From: an uncultured Myxococcales bacterium
GTDB taxonomy: Bacteria; Myxococcota_A; Polyangia; Polyangiales; Polyangiaceae
Length of the DNA: 64,000 nt
NCBI GenBank assembly: GCA_937949945.1
Contig: CALFEQ010000191.1
Location: 6,831 to 70,830 of the forward strand
Reading direction: 5' to 3'
Shown: positions 34,302 to 42,517 of the stretch, in pieces
Layout: each line of letters begins with the position of its first letter
How positions within the stretch are numbered: the first letter of the stretch is position 1
Made by a program: the position numbers and the translations under genes
Notes under the pieces: model-generated
What the model saw: the letters and a program-made list of their open reading frames with translations, nothing else
Told to the model about the DNA's origin: nothing
Database searches by the model: none

Positions 34302-35279
34302 CTACCAGTGAAGCAGCTCCCCTCGTGAGATTCGCCAGGCGCCGCCGCGTCGTGCGACGTCCGATCCTCCCGGGCCGATGTCCGTGAGGAGCAGGATGGC
34401 CGAGCTCGCGCCCGCCAGCACCGCGACGACGAGCGCGACGTCCGCGCCCGTACGGAACGCGATCCCTTCGCTCTTCGTGTCCGGGTTCTGGTACGTCGCG
34501 CTGTTGCTACGGTCGCTGTAGTCGCTCGACAGCGACAGCGCTCGCAGGCCCATGAGCCCGCTCGCGACGAGCGCGACGCCCCCGACGCCCGCGAGCGACC
34601 AGCCGACCACGGTACGCGTCTGCGAGCGCGCGGACTTCCGAGCGGGAGGGATCTCCTCCACCGCGTCCTTCTGCTTCGCGACGAGCTCGACGGTGATCTC
34701 GGTCTCGCTCGTCGCAGGCACGTCCACCGACCGCTCGTCGGCGACGAACCCCTCCGCCTCGACCGCCACGGAATGCGTGCCTGCCTTCAGCCGAGCCTCC
34801 GCGACGGCCGTCTTGTCCGAGGGAACGCGCACCTCGACCGGCTTGCCGTCCACGACGACGCGGGCCGACACCGGGCTGACCACGACGCGCAGCGTGCCGA
34901 TCATCGAGCGGGCCTCCGCCAGCGCGTCGCGTGCGCTCGCGATCTCCTCGGGCGCGGCGCCGGGATCCTCGCTCAGGAAGCGGACGAGATCCTGCTCCGC
35001 GAGGACCGGATCGCCCGTCTTGAGGCGAGCGATGCCGAGGTTGAGCAGGATGCTCGGGTGCTGCACGAGCGACCACGCCTCCTCGAAGGACGCGCGCGCC
35101 CCCGCCCAGTCCTCGGCCCGGAGCTGCGTGACACCTCTCCGGAATGCAGCCCGGGAGCGCTCCCGCGTCGCCGCGTCCACGGAGGCGGCGGGGTCGTTGG
35201 GCTTCGCCTGCGCGGGGCACACGGCGGCCGAAGCCGCGAGCACGACGCAGAGCCCCAGCAATGTCGAGCGGAACCTCAC
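34302..35279 (-). CDS. exported TPR-PEGA protein with C-terminal membrane segments
   Basis: A 325-residue protein. Signal peptide 1-25 (LLGLCVVLAASAAVCPAQA); TPR-like helices at about 40-115 (FRRGVTQLRAEDWAGARASF); a PEGA-type beta domain at about 125-195 (VSARVVVDGKPVEVRVP, then LKAGTHSVAVEAEGF). Two hydrophobic segments (about 228-248 and 283-300) follow. This layout is common in myxobacterial envelope proteins and suggests surface or peptidoglycan-proximal binding; the function is unknown. The start codon is GTG at 35279. It shares the minus strand with the Ser/Thr kinase gene upstream. Confidence 0.7.
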   Translation of the reverse strand: MRFRSTLLGLCVVLAASAAVCPAQAKPNDPAASVDAATRERSRAAFRRGVTQLRAEDWAGARASFEEAWSLVQHPSILLNLGIARLKTGDPVLAEQDLVRFLSEDPGAAPEEIASARDALAEARSMIGTLRVVVSPVSARVVVDGKPVEVRVPSDKTAVAEARLKAGTHSVAVEAEGFVADERSVDVPATSETEITVELVAKQKDAVEEIPPARKSARSQTRTVVGWSLAGVGGVALVASGLMGLRALSLSSDYSDRSNSATYQNPDTKSEGIAFRTGADVALVVAVLAGASSAILLLTDIGPGGSDVARRGGAWRISRGELLHW

Positions 35280-35375
35280 CGGGCTCCCTCGGAGTTTACC
35301 AGGGTCGACGGCGTGACTGGGACGTGATGCGCCGCGCCGTGCGTTGCGCGACCGCGACGTCCGCCCGCACGCGTT

Positions 35376-36842
35376 TCAGTAACGCGGCTGCGACGTGATC
35401 CGGGGCCCGCTCGACTTCGGCGCGGTGCTCGCCGGGCGCGCCCGGCGTCGGGGCTTCGGGGCGGGCGACGCCGGGACGGGCTCGGACCGCACCTCGGGCT
35501 GTGTCGAGACGGGAGGAGGATCGTCCGGCAGCTCGAACTCCTCGGAGACCTCCAGCGGAGGCGGCTCGGCCGTGTCGACGGGCGCGGGCGGAGGCGTGGC
35601 CGCCACCGTCGCGGTGGCGCCGGCCGACGTTCGTACCGGGGCGCCGGAGTCGCGCGTGACCGAGACGCCCACGACGATGATCCCGGCGAAGAGCCCGCAC
35701 GCAGCGAGGACGAGCGCCACGCGTGCGCCGCTCCCGGTACGGCGGAGCGACGTGTGATGCGTCGTCAGCGAGGTCTGCGTCGCGTGCGGCTCGAGCGGCG
35801 GGAGCGATCCCGACGACATCGGGGCGTACGCCGACTGGAGGACGCGGTCCTCGAACGGGATGGAGGGCGGCGCGGAGGGCGCGGACGGATCCAGCGCGAC
35901 CACGGTCGGTGCGTCCCCGCCGTTGTCGAGCACGTGCGCAGCGGTGAGGGTCGGCGGCGGTGGAGGCGTCGACGTCGGCGCGAGGCTGTCGCCCTTCGAG
36001 AGCTTTCGCCACGCTTTGAGGAGCTCCTGAGCGCTGGAGAAGCGATCGGCCGGATCGCGCGCGAGCGTCTTCGCGATGAGCTCGTCGGCCCCGTCGGGAA
36101 AGGGCACGCGCGCGCAGTCCCGCAGGCGCGCGGGAGGGTTCTCCAGCTTGCTCGCGAGGATGGCCATCTGGCTAGGGCCGTCGTGCGGGAGCCTGCCGCA
36201 GAGCATCTCGAAGACGAGCACGCCGAACGCATAGAGATCGGCGCGCTCGTCCACCCGCGCGGCGCCGCGGATCTGCTCGGGCGCCATGTAGGCGACGGTT
36301 CCGATCGACTCGCCGGTGCCCGTCAGGCGCTCGGCGTCGACGCCGTCCATCTTGCAGACGCCGAAGTCGAGCACCATCGCGCGCACGCGTCCCGCCTTGA
36401 GCGCGAGGAAGACGTTGCTCGGCTTCAGATCGCGATGGATGATGCCGGCGGTGTGCGCGTCGATGAGGCCGCGCAGGACGTCCTCGCCGATGCGAGCGAC
36501 CTCCGGCCAAGGCAGCGCCCCGTGATCGCGGATGCGCTGCGAGAGCGGCTCGCCCACGAGACGCTCCATGACGAGGAACGTCTCGCCCTCGTCCGTGTCG
36601 GCGACCTCGAGCACGCGTGGAACGAAGTCGCTGCGGATGCGCGCGGCTGCCTCCGCCTCGCGGTGGAGCCGCGCCATCAGGACCTCGTCGACGAGGAGCC
36701 GGCTGACCACCTTGATCGCGACCTGCTCGCGATGCGTCGACTCGAGGTTCGTCGCCGCGAACACCTGCCCCATGCCGCCTCGACCGATCAACGCGTCGAT
36801 GCGGTATCTGTCGCGCAGGATGTCGCCGACCTTGACCGTCAA
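35376..36842 (-). CDS. Ser/Thr protein kinase, membrane-anchored
   Basis: A 488-residue Hanks-type kinase. N-terminal catalytic domain (about 10-275): Gly-loop GRGGMGQVFAAT, VAIKVV with the ATP-anchoring Lys, HRDLKPSNVF catalytic loop, DFGVCK metal-binding motif and APEQ. A Pro-rich linker follows, with one membrane segment near 375-395 (VALVLAACGLFAGIIVVGVSV) and a Pro/Ala-rich extracytoplasmic tail without a recognisable sensor domain. All catalytic residues are intact. The start appears to be TTG at 36842, just before VKVGDILRDRYRID. It probably phosphorylates cytosolic targets; none is suggested by the neighbours. Confidence 0.9.
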   Translation of the reverse strand: MTVKVGDILRDRYRIDALIGRGGMGQVFAATNLESTHREQVAIKVVSRLLVDEVLMARLHREAEAAARIRSDFVPRVLEVADTDEGETFLVMERLVGEPLSQRIRDHGALPWPEVARIGEDVLRGLIDAHTAGIIHRDLKPSNVFLALKAGRVRAMVLDFGVCKMDGVDAERLTGTGESIGTVAYMAPEQIRGAARVDERADLYAFGVLVFEMLCGRLPHDGPSQMAILASKLENPPARLRDCARVPFPDGADELIAKTLARDPADRFSSAQELLKAWRKLSKGDSLAPTSTPPPPPTLTAAHVLDNGGDAPTVVALDPSAPSAPPSIPFEDRVLQSAYAPMSSGSLPPLEPHATQTSLTTHHTSLRRTGSGARVALVLAACGLFAGIIVVGVSVTRDSGAPVRTSAGATATVAATPPPAPVDTAEPPPLEVSEEFELPDDPPPVSTQPEVRSEPVPASPAPKPRRRARPASTAPKSSGPRITSQPRY

Positions 36843-36933
36843 GACCCTCGTTTCAAGCCTACCACGACCCCGTCGTCGCGCGGCCTGGGCAAAGCGCGCC
36901 CCACCCGGTCGGAATCGCGCCCGAAGCGCGTGA

Positions 36934-38700
36934 TCAGAGCGATCGGTCGCGAAGCGCCTGCTTCAGCACCTTGCCCGTCGGATTGCGCGGCAACGCGTCG
37001 ACGAAGACGAAATCACGAGGGACCTTCGGACCCGCCAGGCGCTCGCGCGCGAACGTCTTGAGATCGCCCTCGTCCACGTGGGCCCCCGGCCGCAGCACGA
37101 CGAAGGCACGTACACGCTCGCCCCACTCGCGATCCGGCACACCGATGACGGCCACCTCCGCGACGGCAGGATGCTGCTCGAGCACGCTCTCCACCTCGGC
37201 GGGGTACACGTTGACGCCGCCGGAGATCACCATGTCGCGCTTGCGTCCCTCGATGAAGTAGCGCCCGTCACGATCGCGACGCGCGAGGTCGCCGACGCTG
37301 AAGTAGCCGTCCACGAGGCTCGCCTGCGTGGCCGCCTCGTCCTTGTGGTAGCCGGCGACGAGCAGGTCGTTCTTCACGAAGAGCTCGCCGACGCCGCCCG
37401 GCTCGACGTCGCGCCTCTCGTCGTCGAGCAGGCGTATGTCGTTGCCGGGGAGCGCCCTGCCGATGGTGCCCGGCGCAGCGCGGAGATCCTCCGGCTTCGC
37501 GAGCGTCACGAGCCCGGTCTCCGTGGCGCCGTAGAAGTTGAAGAGGATGTCTCCGAACGCGTCCATGAACTCGATCGCGAGCGGCGCCGGCAGCGGGGCG
37601 CCGCCGGAGAAGACGGCGCGGAGCGAGCGCGTGTCGTAGCGACGGCGGACCTCCTCGGGCAGCTCCATCACGCGGTGGAGCATCGTCGGCACCATGGCCG
37701 TCGTGGTCACGCCGTACTTCTCCACCGTCGCGAGGAACGGCTCGGGCTTGAACTCCTCCATGATGACGGCGGTCGCGCCGAGCAGATGCGAGAGCGAGAG
37801 GAAGGCGAACGCGGTCGAGTGATAGAGCGGGCACGTGACGAGGTGGACGTCGTCGGCGCGCATCGGCGTCTCGTTGATGAACCGCATCGCGGCCAAGATC
37901 GTGTCCTTGGGGAACTTGCGCACGGCGCCCTTCGGCTTGCCGGTCGTCCCCGAGGTGTAGACGACGACGGCGGCGTCCTCGTCGCGCGACGTGTCGGTGG
38001 CGAGCGGTCGCGGGGGCTCTTCGAGGAGCGCATCGAGCGGCGTGGCCCGCACCCTCTCGGTGCGGGGGACGGCCGAGGCCGGACCGACGACGAACACGTT
38101 GGACAGAAGCGTCTCCGACAGACCTCCGCTCGCCTCCTCGACGACCGGCAAGAGCTCCGGCTCGACGACGATGCCGCGCGCCTCCGAGTGGTTCGCCAGG
38201 TACTGGAGCTCCGCGGCGGTGGACCGCCACGAGATGCTCACGGCGGCCGCCCCGAGGCGAGCCGCGGCCGCGCCCATCTCGACGAACTCCTGACGGTTCC
38301 TGAGCATCAAGATGATGCTCTGCCGGCGACCGATGGCGCGTCGCTCGAGGGCGGAGGCGAACCGGTCGATCCGTTCGTCGAGCTCGGCCCACGTCGTCGT
38401 GCGCCCTCGCCAGATCAGCGCAGGCTTGCTCGGCGTGTTGCGCGCGTGGACGCGGTAGATCCTGGACGGGTTCTGGGCGCCGGTCGCGAACGCCTTGAGG
38501 AGCTCGACGAGCCCCGGCCTCGACAGCGACCAGATGAGCCCGCTCTGCCGCGCGAGCCTCGTGGCGACCCGGAGCTTCTCCGGCAAGCGGCGAGCCTCGG
38601 ACCTCGCGTCGCGGGCCCGCTTCAGCAACGACTGGGCGAAGGTCGGCGGAACGGCGGCGCCCGGCTCGGGACGCTGGCGTCCCCCCAAGACATTCCACAT
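36934..38700 (-). CDS. AMP-dependent acyl-CoA synthetase/ligase
   Basis: A 588-residue member of the ANL superfamily. It activates a carboxylate (probably a fatty acid) as acyl-adenylate and then acyl-CoA. Motifs: VVYTSGTTGKPKGAV P-loop (near 248), the FYGATETG adenine-binding motif, a YFSVGDLARRDRDGRYFIEGRKRDM hinge region including the conserved Asp and Arg, and a C-terminal PRNPTGKVLKQ with the catalytic Lys. The N-terminus (1-75) has an amphipathic/hydrophobic lead, consistent with membrane association. Substrate is not determined. It is divergent from the PilZ gene with only 31 bp between starts. Confidence 0.9.
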   Translation of the reverse strand: MWNVLGGRQRPEPGAAVPPTFAQSLLKRARDARSEARRLPEKLRVATRLARQSGLIWSLSRPGLVELLKAFATGAQNPSRIYRVHARNTPSKPALIWRGRTTTWAELDERIDRFASALERRAIGRRQSIILMLRNRQEFVEMGAAAARLGAAAVSISWRSTAAELQYLANHSEARGIVVEPELLPVVEEASGGLSETLLSNVFVVGPASAVPRTERVRATPLDALLEEPPRPLATDTSRDEDAAVVVYTSGTTGKPKGAVRKFPKDTILAAMRFINETPMRADDVHLVTCPLYHSTAFAFLSLSHLLGATAVIMEEFKPEPFLATVEKYGVTTTAMVPTMLHRVMELPEEVRRRYDTRSLRAVFSGGAPLPAPLAIEFMDAFGDILFNFYGATETGLVTLAKPEDLRAAPGTIGRALPGNDIRLLDDERRDVEPGGVGELFVKNDLLVAGYHKDEAATQASLVDGYFSVGDLARRDRDGRYFIEGRKRDMVISGGVNVYPAEVESVLEQHPAVAEVAVIGVPDREWGERVRAFVVLRPGAHVDEGDLKTFARERLAGPKVPRDFVFVDALPRNPTGKVLKQALRDRSL

Positions 38701-38731
38701 GTCAGGACTCTATCAGTTATCCTGTCCGGTG

Positions 38732-39151
38732 ATGTCGGGAGCGGAGGCCGGGTCGCCTGACGACGAGCGCCGCGGCGACGATCGCGCTGCGATCACGTTG
38801 AAGGTCGACTACAAGCGGCTGAACACTTTCTTCGCCGACTACACGAAGAACATCTCGAAGGGCGGCACGTTCATCCGTACGAACCGGCCGCTCGACGTCG
38901 GCACGGAGTTCGTCTTCGTCCTCACCGTGCCCGACCCGAAGAACGAGGCCACGGTGCAGCTCGAGCTCACGGGCGAGGTGAAGTGGGTCGTCCACGAGGC
39001 CGAGGCGACCGAGGACAAGCCCGCCGGCATGGGGATCCAGTTCCTCTTCAAGAGCGAGGAGGAGCGAGCGCGCGTCGAGGAGCTCGTGAGCGGGCTGATG
39101 CGAAGCTCGCTGGGCGAGCATCTGGCGTCCAAGCTGCTGTCGCGCGGCTGA
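38732..39151 (+). CDS. stand-alone PilZ-domain protein
   Basis: A 139-residue protein consisting of one PilZ-like domain of the myxobacterial paralogous type (TIGR02266-like): ITLKVDYKRLNTFFADYTKNISKGGTFIRT, then VGTEFVFVLTVP and KWVVHEAE, with GMGIQFL near the end. The canonical c-di-GMP-binding RxxxR is not obvious (RRGDDRAAI lies at the N-terminus), while the NISKGGTFI segment corresponds to the second motif. c-di-GMP binding is therefore uncertain. The start is ATG 38732 or the adjacent in-frame GTG 38729. Confidence 0.8.
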   Translation: MSGAEAGSPDDERRGDDRAAITLKVDYKRLNTFFADYTKNISKGGTFIRTNRPLDVGTEFVFVLTVPDPKNEATVQLELTGEVKWVVHEAEATEDKPAGMGIQFLFKSEEERARVEELVSGLMRSSLGEHLASKLLSRG

Positions 39152-39204
39152 GGGGGGATCCCCGAAGAGCGCCGCGCCGGGAGACGGGAAAGGCCGTGCT
39201 CCGC

Positions 39205-39233
39205 TTTACCGCTGGGCAAGCCGGCTCTACGTT
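39205..39233 (+). promoter_or_regulatory. weak candidate nadA promoter
   Basis: TTTACC (39205-39210) and TACGTT (39228-39233) are 17 bases apart. Transcription would begin at or next to the start codon, giving a leaderless mRNA, consistent with the absence of a ribosome-binding site. Confidence 0.22.
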
Positions 39234-39241
39234 CAGGCGTG

Positions 39242-40222
39242 ATGACGACCCGCCCCCTCCCCATCGCCGGACGTGCCGCTCCGAAGCCCATCGATCCCAC
39301 GCTCGACCTCGAGGAGGAGATCAAGCGGCTGAAGAAGGAGAGGAACGCCGTCATCCTGGCGCACTACTACCAGGAGAGCGAGATCCAGGACCTCGCGGAC
39401 TTCATCGGGGACTCGCTCCAGCTCGCGCAGGCGGCCGCGAAGACGACGGCCGACGTCATCTGCTTCGCCGGCGTCCACTTCATGGCCGAGACGGCGAAGA
39501 TCCTGAACCCCGACAAGATCGTCGTCATCCCCGATCTCGAGGCCGGCTGCTCGCTCGCGTCGGGCGCCCCCGCGGCGAAGGTCGCCGCCTGGAAGGCGCG
39601 ATACCCGGACGCGGTGCTCGTCAGCTACATCAACTGCTCCGCCGAGGTGAAGGCGCTGTCCGATTACATCGTGACGTCGTCGAACGCCGAGAAGATCGTC
39701 GCGAGCATCCCGGCCGACAAGACGGTGCTCTTCGCGCCGGACAAGAACCTCGGCGCGTATCTCAACAAGAAGCTCGGACGGAACATGATCCTCTGGCCGG
39801 GCACCTGCATCGTCCACGACACTTTCAGCGAGCGGAAGCTCATCGCGCTGAAGGAGCGCCACCCCGGCGCCCTCGTCCTCGCGCACCCCGAGTGCGAAGA
39901 CGTCATCCTACGAATGGCCGACTACATCGGCTCGACGACGGGCATCCTCCAGTTCGCCACGAAGAGCGACGCGACGTCGTTCATCGTCGCCACGGAGCCC
40001 GGGATCCTTCACCAGATGAAGAAGGCCGCGCCGAACAAGACGTTCGTACCTGCTCCACCGGAGGCGAGCTGCGCGTGCAACGAGTGCCCGCACATGAAGA
40101 AGAACACTCTCGAGAAGGTGTACTTCTCTCTTCGGGACCTCGAGCCGCGCCTCGAAATGGATCCTGCGCTCATGCGCGCGGCGCGCGTTCCGATCGACAG
40201 GATGCTCGAGCTCTCGCGCTGA
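39242..40222 (+). CDS. nadA: quinolinate synthase
   Basis: A 326-residue [4Fe-4S] enzyme that condenses iminoaspartate with dihydroxyacetone phosphate to quinolinate in NAD biosynthesis. Family motifs: ILAHYYQESEIQDLADFIGDSL, CFAGVHFMAETAKIL, INCSAEVKA with the first cluster Cys, WPGTCIVH with the second Cys, HPECE, and CACNECPHMK with the last cluster Cys. The ATG at 39242 is preceded in frame by a GTG at 39239. No nadB or nadC neighbour is present. Confidence 0.95.
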   Translation: MTTRPLPIAGRAAPKPIDPTLDLEEEIKRLKKERNAVILAHYYQESEIQDLADFIGDSLQLAQAAAKTTADVICFAGVHFMAETAKILNPDKIVVIPDLEAGCSLASGAPAAKVAAWKARYPDAVLVSYINCSAEVKALSDYIVTSSNAEKIVASIPADKTVLFAPDKNLGAYLNKKLGRNMILWPGTCIVHDTFSERKLIALKERHPGALVLAHPECEDVILRMADYIGSTTGILQFATKSDATSFIVATEPGILHQMKKAAPNKTFVPAPPEASCACNECPHMKKNTLEKVYFSLRDLEPRLEMDPALMRAARVPIDRMLELSR

Positions 40223-40231
40223 CCGAACGCT

Positions 40232-41035
40232 TCAGAGCTCCGTCATCAGCGTGGTCGTGACGTAGTCGGCGGCGAAGATCGCGACGATGCTCGCGACGAC
40301 CGCCTTCGCGGTCGCCTCGCCGACGCCGCGCGCGCCGCCGGACGCGTAGAAGCCCTTCTTGCAGCAGATCGTGCTCACGATGACGCCGAAGATGGCGCTC
40401 TTCACGAGCAGCATGCGGATGTCCGCCCATTTCACGAACTGCTCGACGCGATCGAAGAAGACGCCCGGGTCGATGCCCTGCCAGAGCACGCCGACCACGT
40501 ACGCGCCGAACATGCCGGCGATCCCGAACGCGAGGGCGAGCAGCGGCAAAACGATCACCGTGCCGAGGATGCGAGGGACGACGAGGTACTGGATCGGGCT
40601 CACGCCCATCGTCGTGATCGCGTCGATCTGCTCGGTGACGCGCATGTTCCCGAGCTCGCTCGCCATCGTGCTCCCGGCGCGCGCCGTGACGACGACGGCG
40701 GCGAGCACCGGCGCGAGCTCGCGCGCGAGCGCGAGGGCGACGACGCCACCGACCATGCCCTCGGCGGAGAACTGGCGGAAGCCGACGATGGAGCTCACGG
40801 TGAACGCCATCCCGGTGAACATCCCGACGAGCCCGGAGATGAAGAGCGACCCGGCGCCGATGAACTCGATGGCCAGCATCAGCTGCCCGATCCGGAACGG
40901 CGGGCGAAAGAGCCACGTCAGAGCGCGCCCGAAGAGGAGGACGGTCGCGCCCAGATCGTCGAGCACGTGGATGACCGGATCGAAGAGCGCGTCGATGAAG
41001 CCGACGATGGGGTTCGGCTTCGATCCGCTCGCCAT
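40232..41035 (-). CDS. MlaE-family ABC permease
   Basis: A 267-residue polytopic inner-membrane permease of the MlaE/YrbE family, which moves phospholipids between the membranes with MlaF (ATPase) and MlaD (MCE protein). Recognised by IGAGSLFISGLVGMFTGMAF, the ALARELAPVLAAVVVTARAGS stretch and EQIDAITTMGVSPIQYLVVPR. Five or six hydrophobic segments are present. The ATG at 41035 is chosen because the frame upstream is Arg-rich and outside the family. Neither MlaF nor MlaD is adjacent: the gene ends against convergent nadA. Partner genes must be elsewhere. Confidence 0.9.
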   Translation of the reverse strand: MASGSKPNPIVGFIDALFDPVIHVLDDLGATVLLFGRALTWLFRPPFRIGQLMLAIEFIGAGSLFISGLVGMFTGMAFTVSSIVGFRQFSAEGMVGGVVALALARELAPVLAAVVVTARAGSTMASELGNMRVTEQIDAITTMGVSPIQYLVVPRILGTVIVLPLLALAFGIAGMFGAYVVGVLWQGIDPGVFFDRVEQFVKWADIRMLLVKSAIFGVIVSTICCKKGFYASGGARGVGEATAKAVVASIVAIFAADYVTTTLMTEL

Positions 41036-41140
41036 CTGCTCGGTCTCCGCCACGGCCGGCGGAACTATAGCCCGACGGCGGAGGTTCCGCCGCCAAACGA
41101 GAGCGAGCCCATCCATACGACCGCGATCGCGGCCGTCGGT

Positions 41141-42391
41141 TCAGGGTTCCCGGTAGAAGCGCGGCACGCGTCGCGAGATCGACGTCAGGATCTCCCACGG
41201 GATCGTCGAGCCTCGCGTCGCGATCTCCTCGGCCGAGAGCGTGTCTTTCCCGAGCGGGCCCTCCTGGGTGCCGAGGATCGTGACCTCGTCGCGCAGGGAC
41301 ACGCCGGGCACGTCGGTCACGTCGATCATCGACATGTCCATCGAGACCGCGCCGACGATGGGCACGCGCTTGCCGCGCACGAGGACGTGGCCGCGGTTCG
41401 AGAGCTCGCGCGAGAGCCCGTCGGCGTACCCCATCGGCAGCGTCGCGATGCGCGTCGGTCGCGTGGCGCGGAACAGCGCTCCGTAGCCGACGGACTCGCC
41501 CGGCTCGAGCGTGCGGAGATCGACGATCTCCGAGCGCACCCGCATCACGGGCCGGAGCTCCGGAGTGCCGGACGCGAGCGGCGACACGCCGAAGATGGCG
41601 ATGCCCGGCCGGACCATGTCGAACAGCGCCTGCCCGCGCAGCACGGCGGCGCTGTTGGCCGCATGGCGGACCTTCACCGAGACGCCCGCGCGCTCGAGAC
41701 GGCGGGTCGCCTCTTCGAAGGCTGCCGTCTGCCGGTCGGTGAAGCCCGCCTCGGCGTGATCGCGCTCCACCTCGGCACACGCGAGGTGTGTCATGAGGCC
41801 GACGATGCGGACCTCCGGGTAACGCTGCACCTCGGCCGCGAAGCGCTCGAGGTCCGCCATGCGGACACCGAGACGAGACATGCCGGTGTCGATCTTGAGA
41901 TGCGCCTCGACGGGGCGACCGACCAGTCGCGACGCTCGCGCGAGCCCCTCGAGGTGGGAGCGGTCGTAGACGACGGGGACGACGCCGCGCGCGACGATCT
42001 CCTCGTACGCGCCGCCGTAGTACCCGCCCATCACCAGGATGGGCGCCCGCACGCCGGCGTCGCGGAGCTCCATCGCCTCCTCGAGCAGGGCGACGCAGAA
42101 GCCCTCGGCGCCAGCCCGTTCGAGCGTCCGAGCGACGGCGGGAGCGCCGTGGCCGTAGCCGTCCGCCTTCAACACCGGCCAGACCTTCGCGGTGCCCGCA
42201 TGGCGCGCGATGACCCGCAGGTTGTGCCGCAGCGCCGCGAGGTTCACCTCGGCGCGCGTCGGCCGGACCGCGTCCGCAGGGGCGGCGCGGCGAGGCCGGA
42301 GCACGCGTACGCTCTCCGGTCCGTCGGTCCGCCTCCTGCCCGGATTGACGACCGACGGCTCGTCCTCTCGTGCCCTCGACTCGAAGTTCAT
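41141..42391 (-). CDS. alr: alanine racemase
   Basis: A PLP enzyme of about 416 residues interconverting L- and D-alanine for peptidoglycan. It has the PLP-lysine motif LKADGYGHGA (near 72), HLKIDTGMSRLGV, HAANSAA, RPGIAIFGVSP, SVGYGALF with the second catalytic Tyr, and MGYADG. The start is ATG at 42391; the first ~40 residues (MNFESRAREDEPS) are an Arg-rich extension before the usual RPTRAEVNLAALRHN. No signal peptide is seen, so the enzyme is cytosolic. A TTGACG upstream supports a promoter of its own. Confidence 0.94.
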   Translation of the reverse strand: MNFESRAREDEPSVVNPGRRRTDGPESVRVLRPRRAAPADAVRPTRAEVNLAALRHNLRVIARHAGTAKVWPVLKADGYGHGAPAVARTLERAGAEGFCVALLEEAMELRDAGVRAPILVMGGYYGGAYEEIVARGVVPVVYDRSHLEGLARASRLVGRPVEAHLKIDTGMSRLGVRMADLERFAAEVQRYPEVRIVGLMTHLACAEVERDHAEAGFTDRQTAAFEEATRRLERAGVSVKVRHAANSAAVLRGQALFDMVRPGIAIFGVSPLASGTPELRPVMRVRSEIVDLRTLEPGESVGYGALFRATRPTRIATLPMGYADGLSRELSNRGHVLVRGKRVPIVGAVSMDMSMIDVTDVPGVSLRDEVTILGTQEGPLGKDTLSAEEIATRGSTIPWEILTSISRRVPRFYREP

Positions 42392-42421
42392 GTGGACTGA
42401 CAACGCCTGGACCTGCGGCAC

Positions 42422-42450
42422 GTATTCACGTTTGCCACGGCCGGCGTCAA
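42422..42450 (-). promoter_or_regulatory. candidate alr promoter
   Basis: On the minus strand, TTGACG (42450-42445) is followed after 17 bases by GAATAC (42427-42422), about 30 bases before the alr ATG. The -35 is good and the -10 poor. Confidence 0.3.
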
Positions 42451-42460
42451 GGAACAAAGA

Positions 42461-42472
42461 AACCGGCCGGTT
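42461..42472. promoter_or_regulatory. 12-bp perfect palindrome upstream of alr
   Basis: AACCGGCCGGTT lies between the ABC exporter stop and alr, just upstream of the proposed alr -35. It is a possible operator, but a GC-rich 12-mer palindrome can arise by chance here. Confidence 0.25.
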
Positions 42473-42517
42473 CTCGCCGGGTTTCCCCACCGAGTCGCAG
42501 AACGGAGCCTCGAGGCG

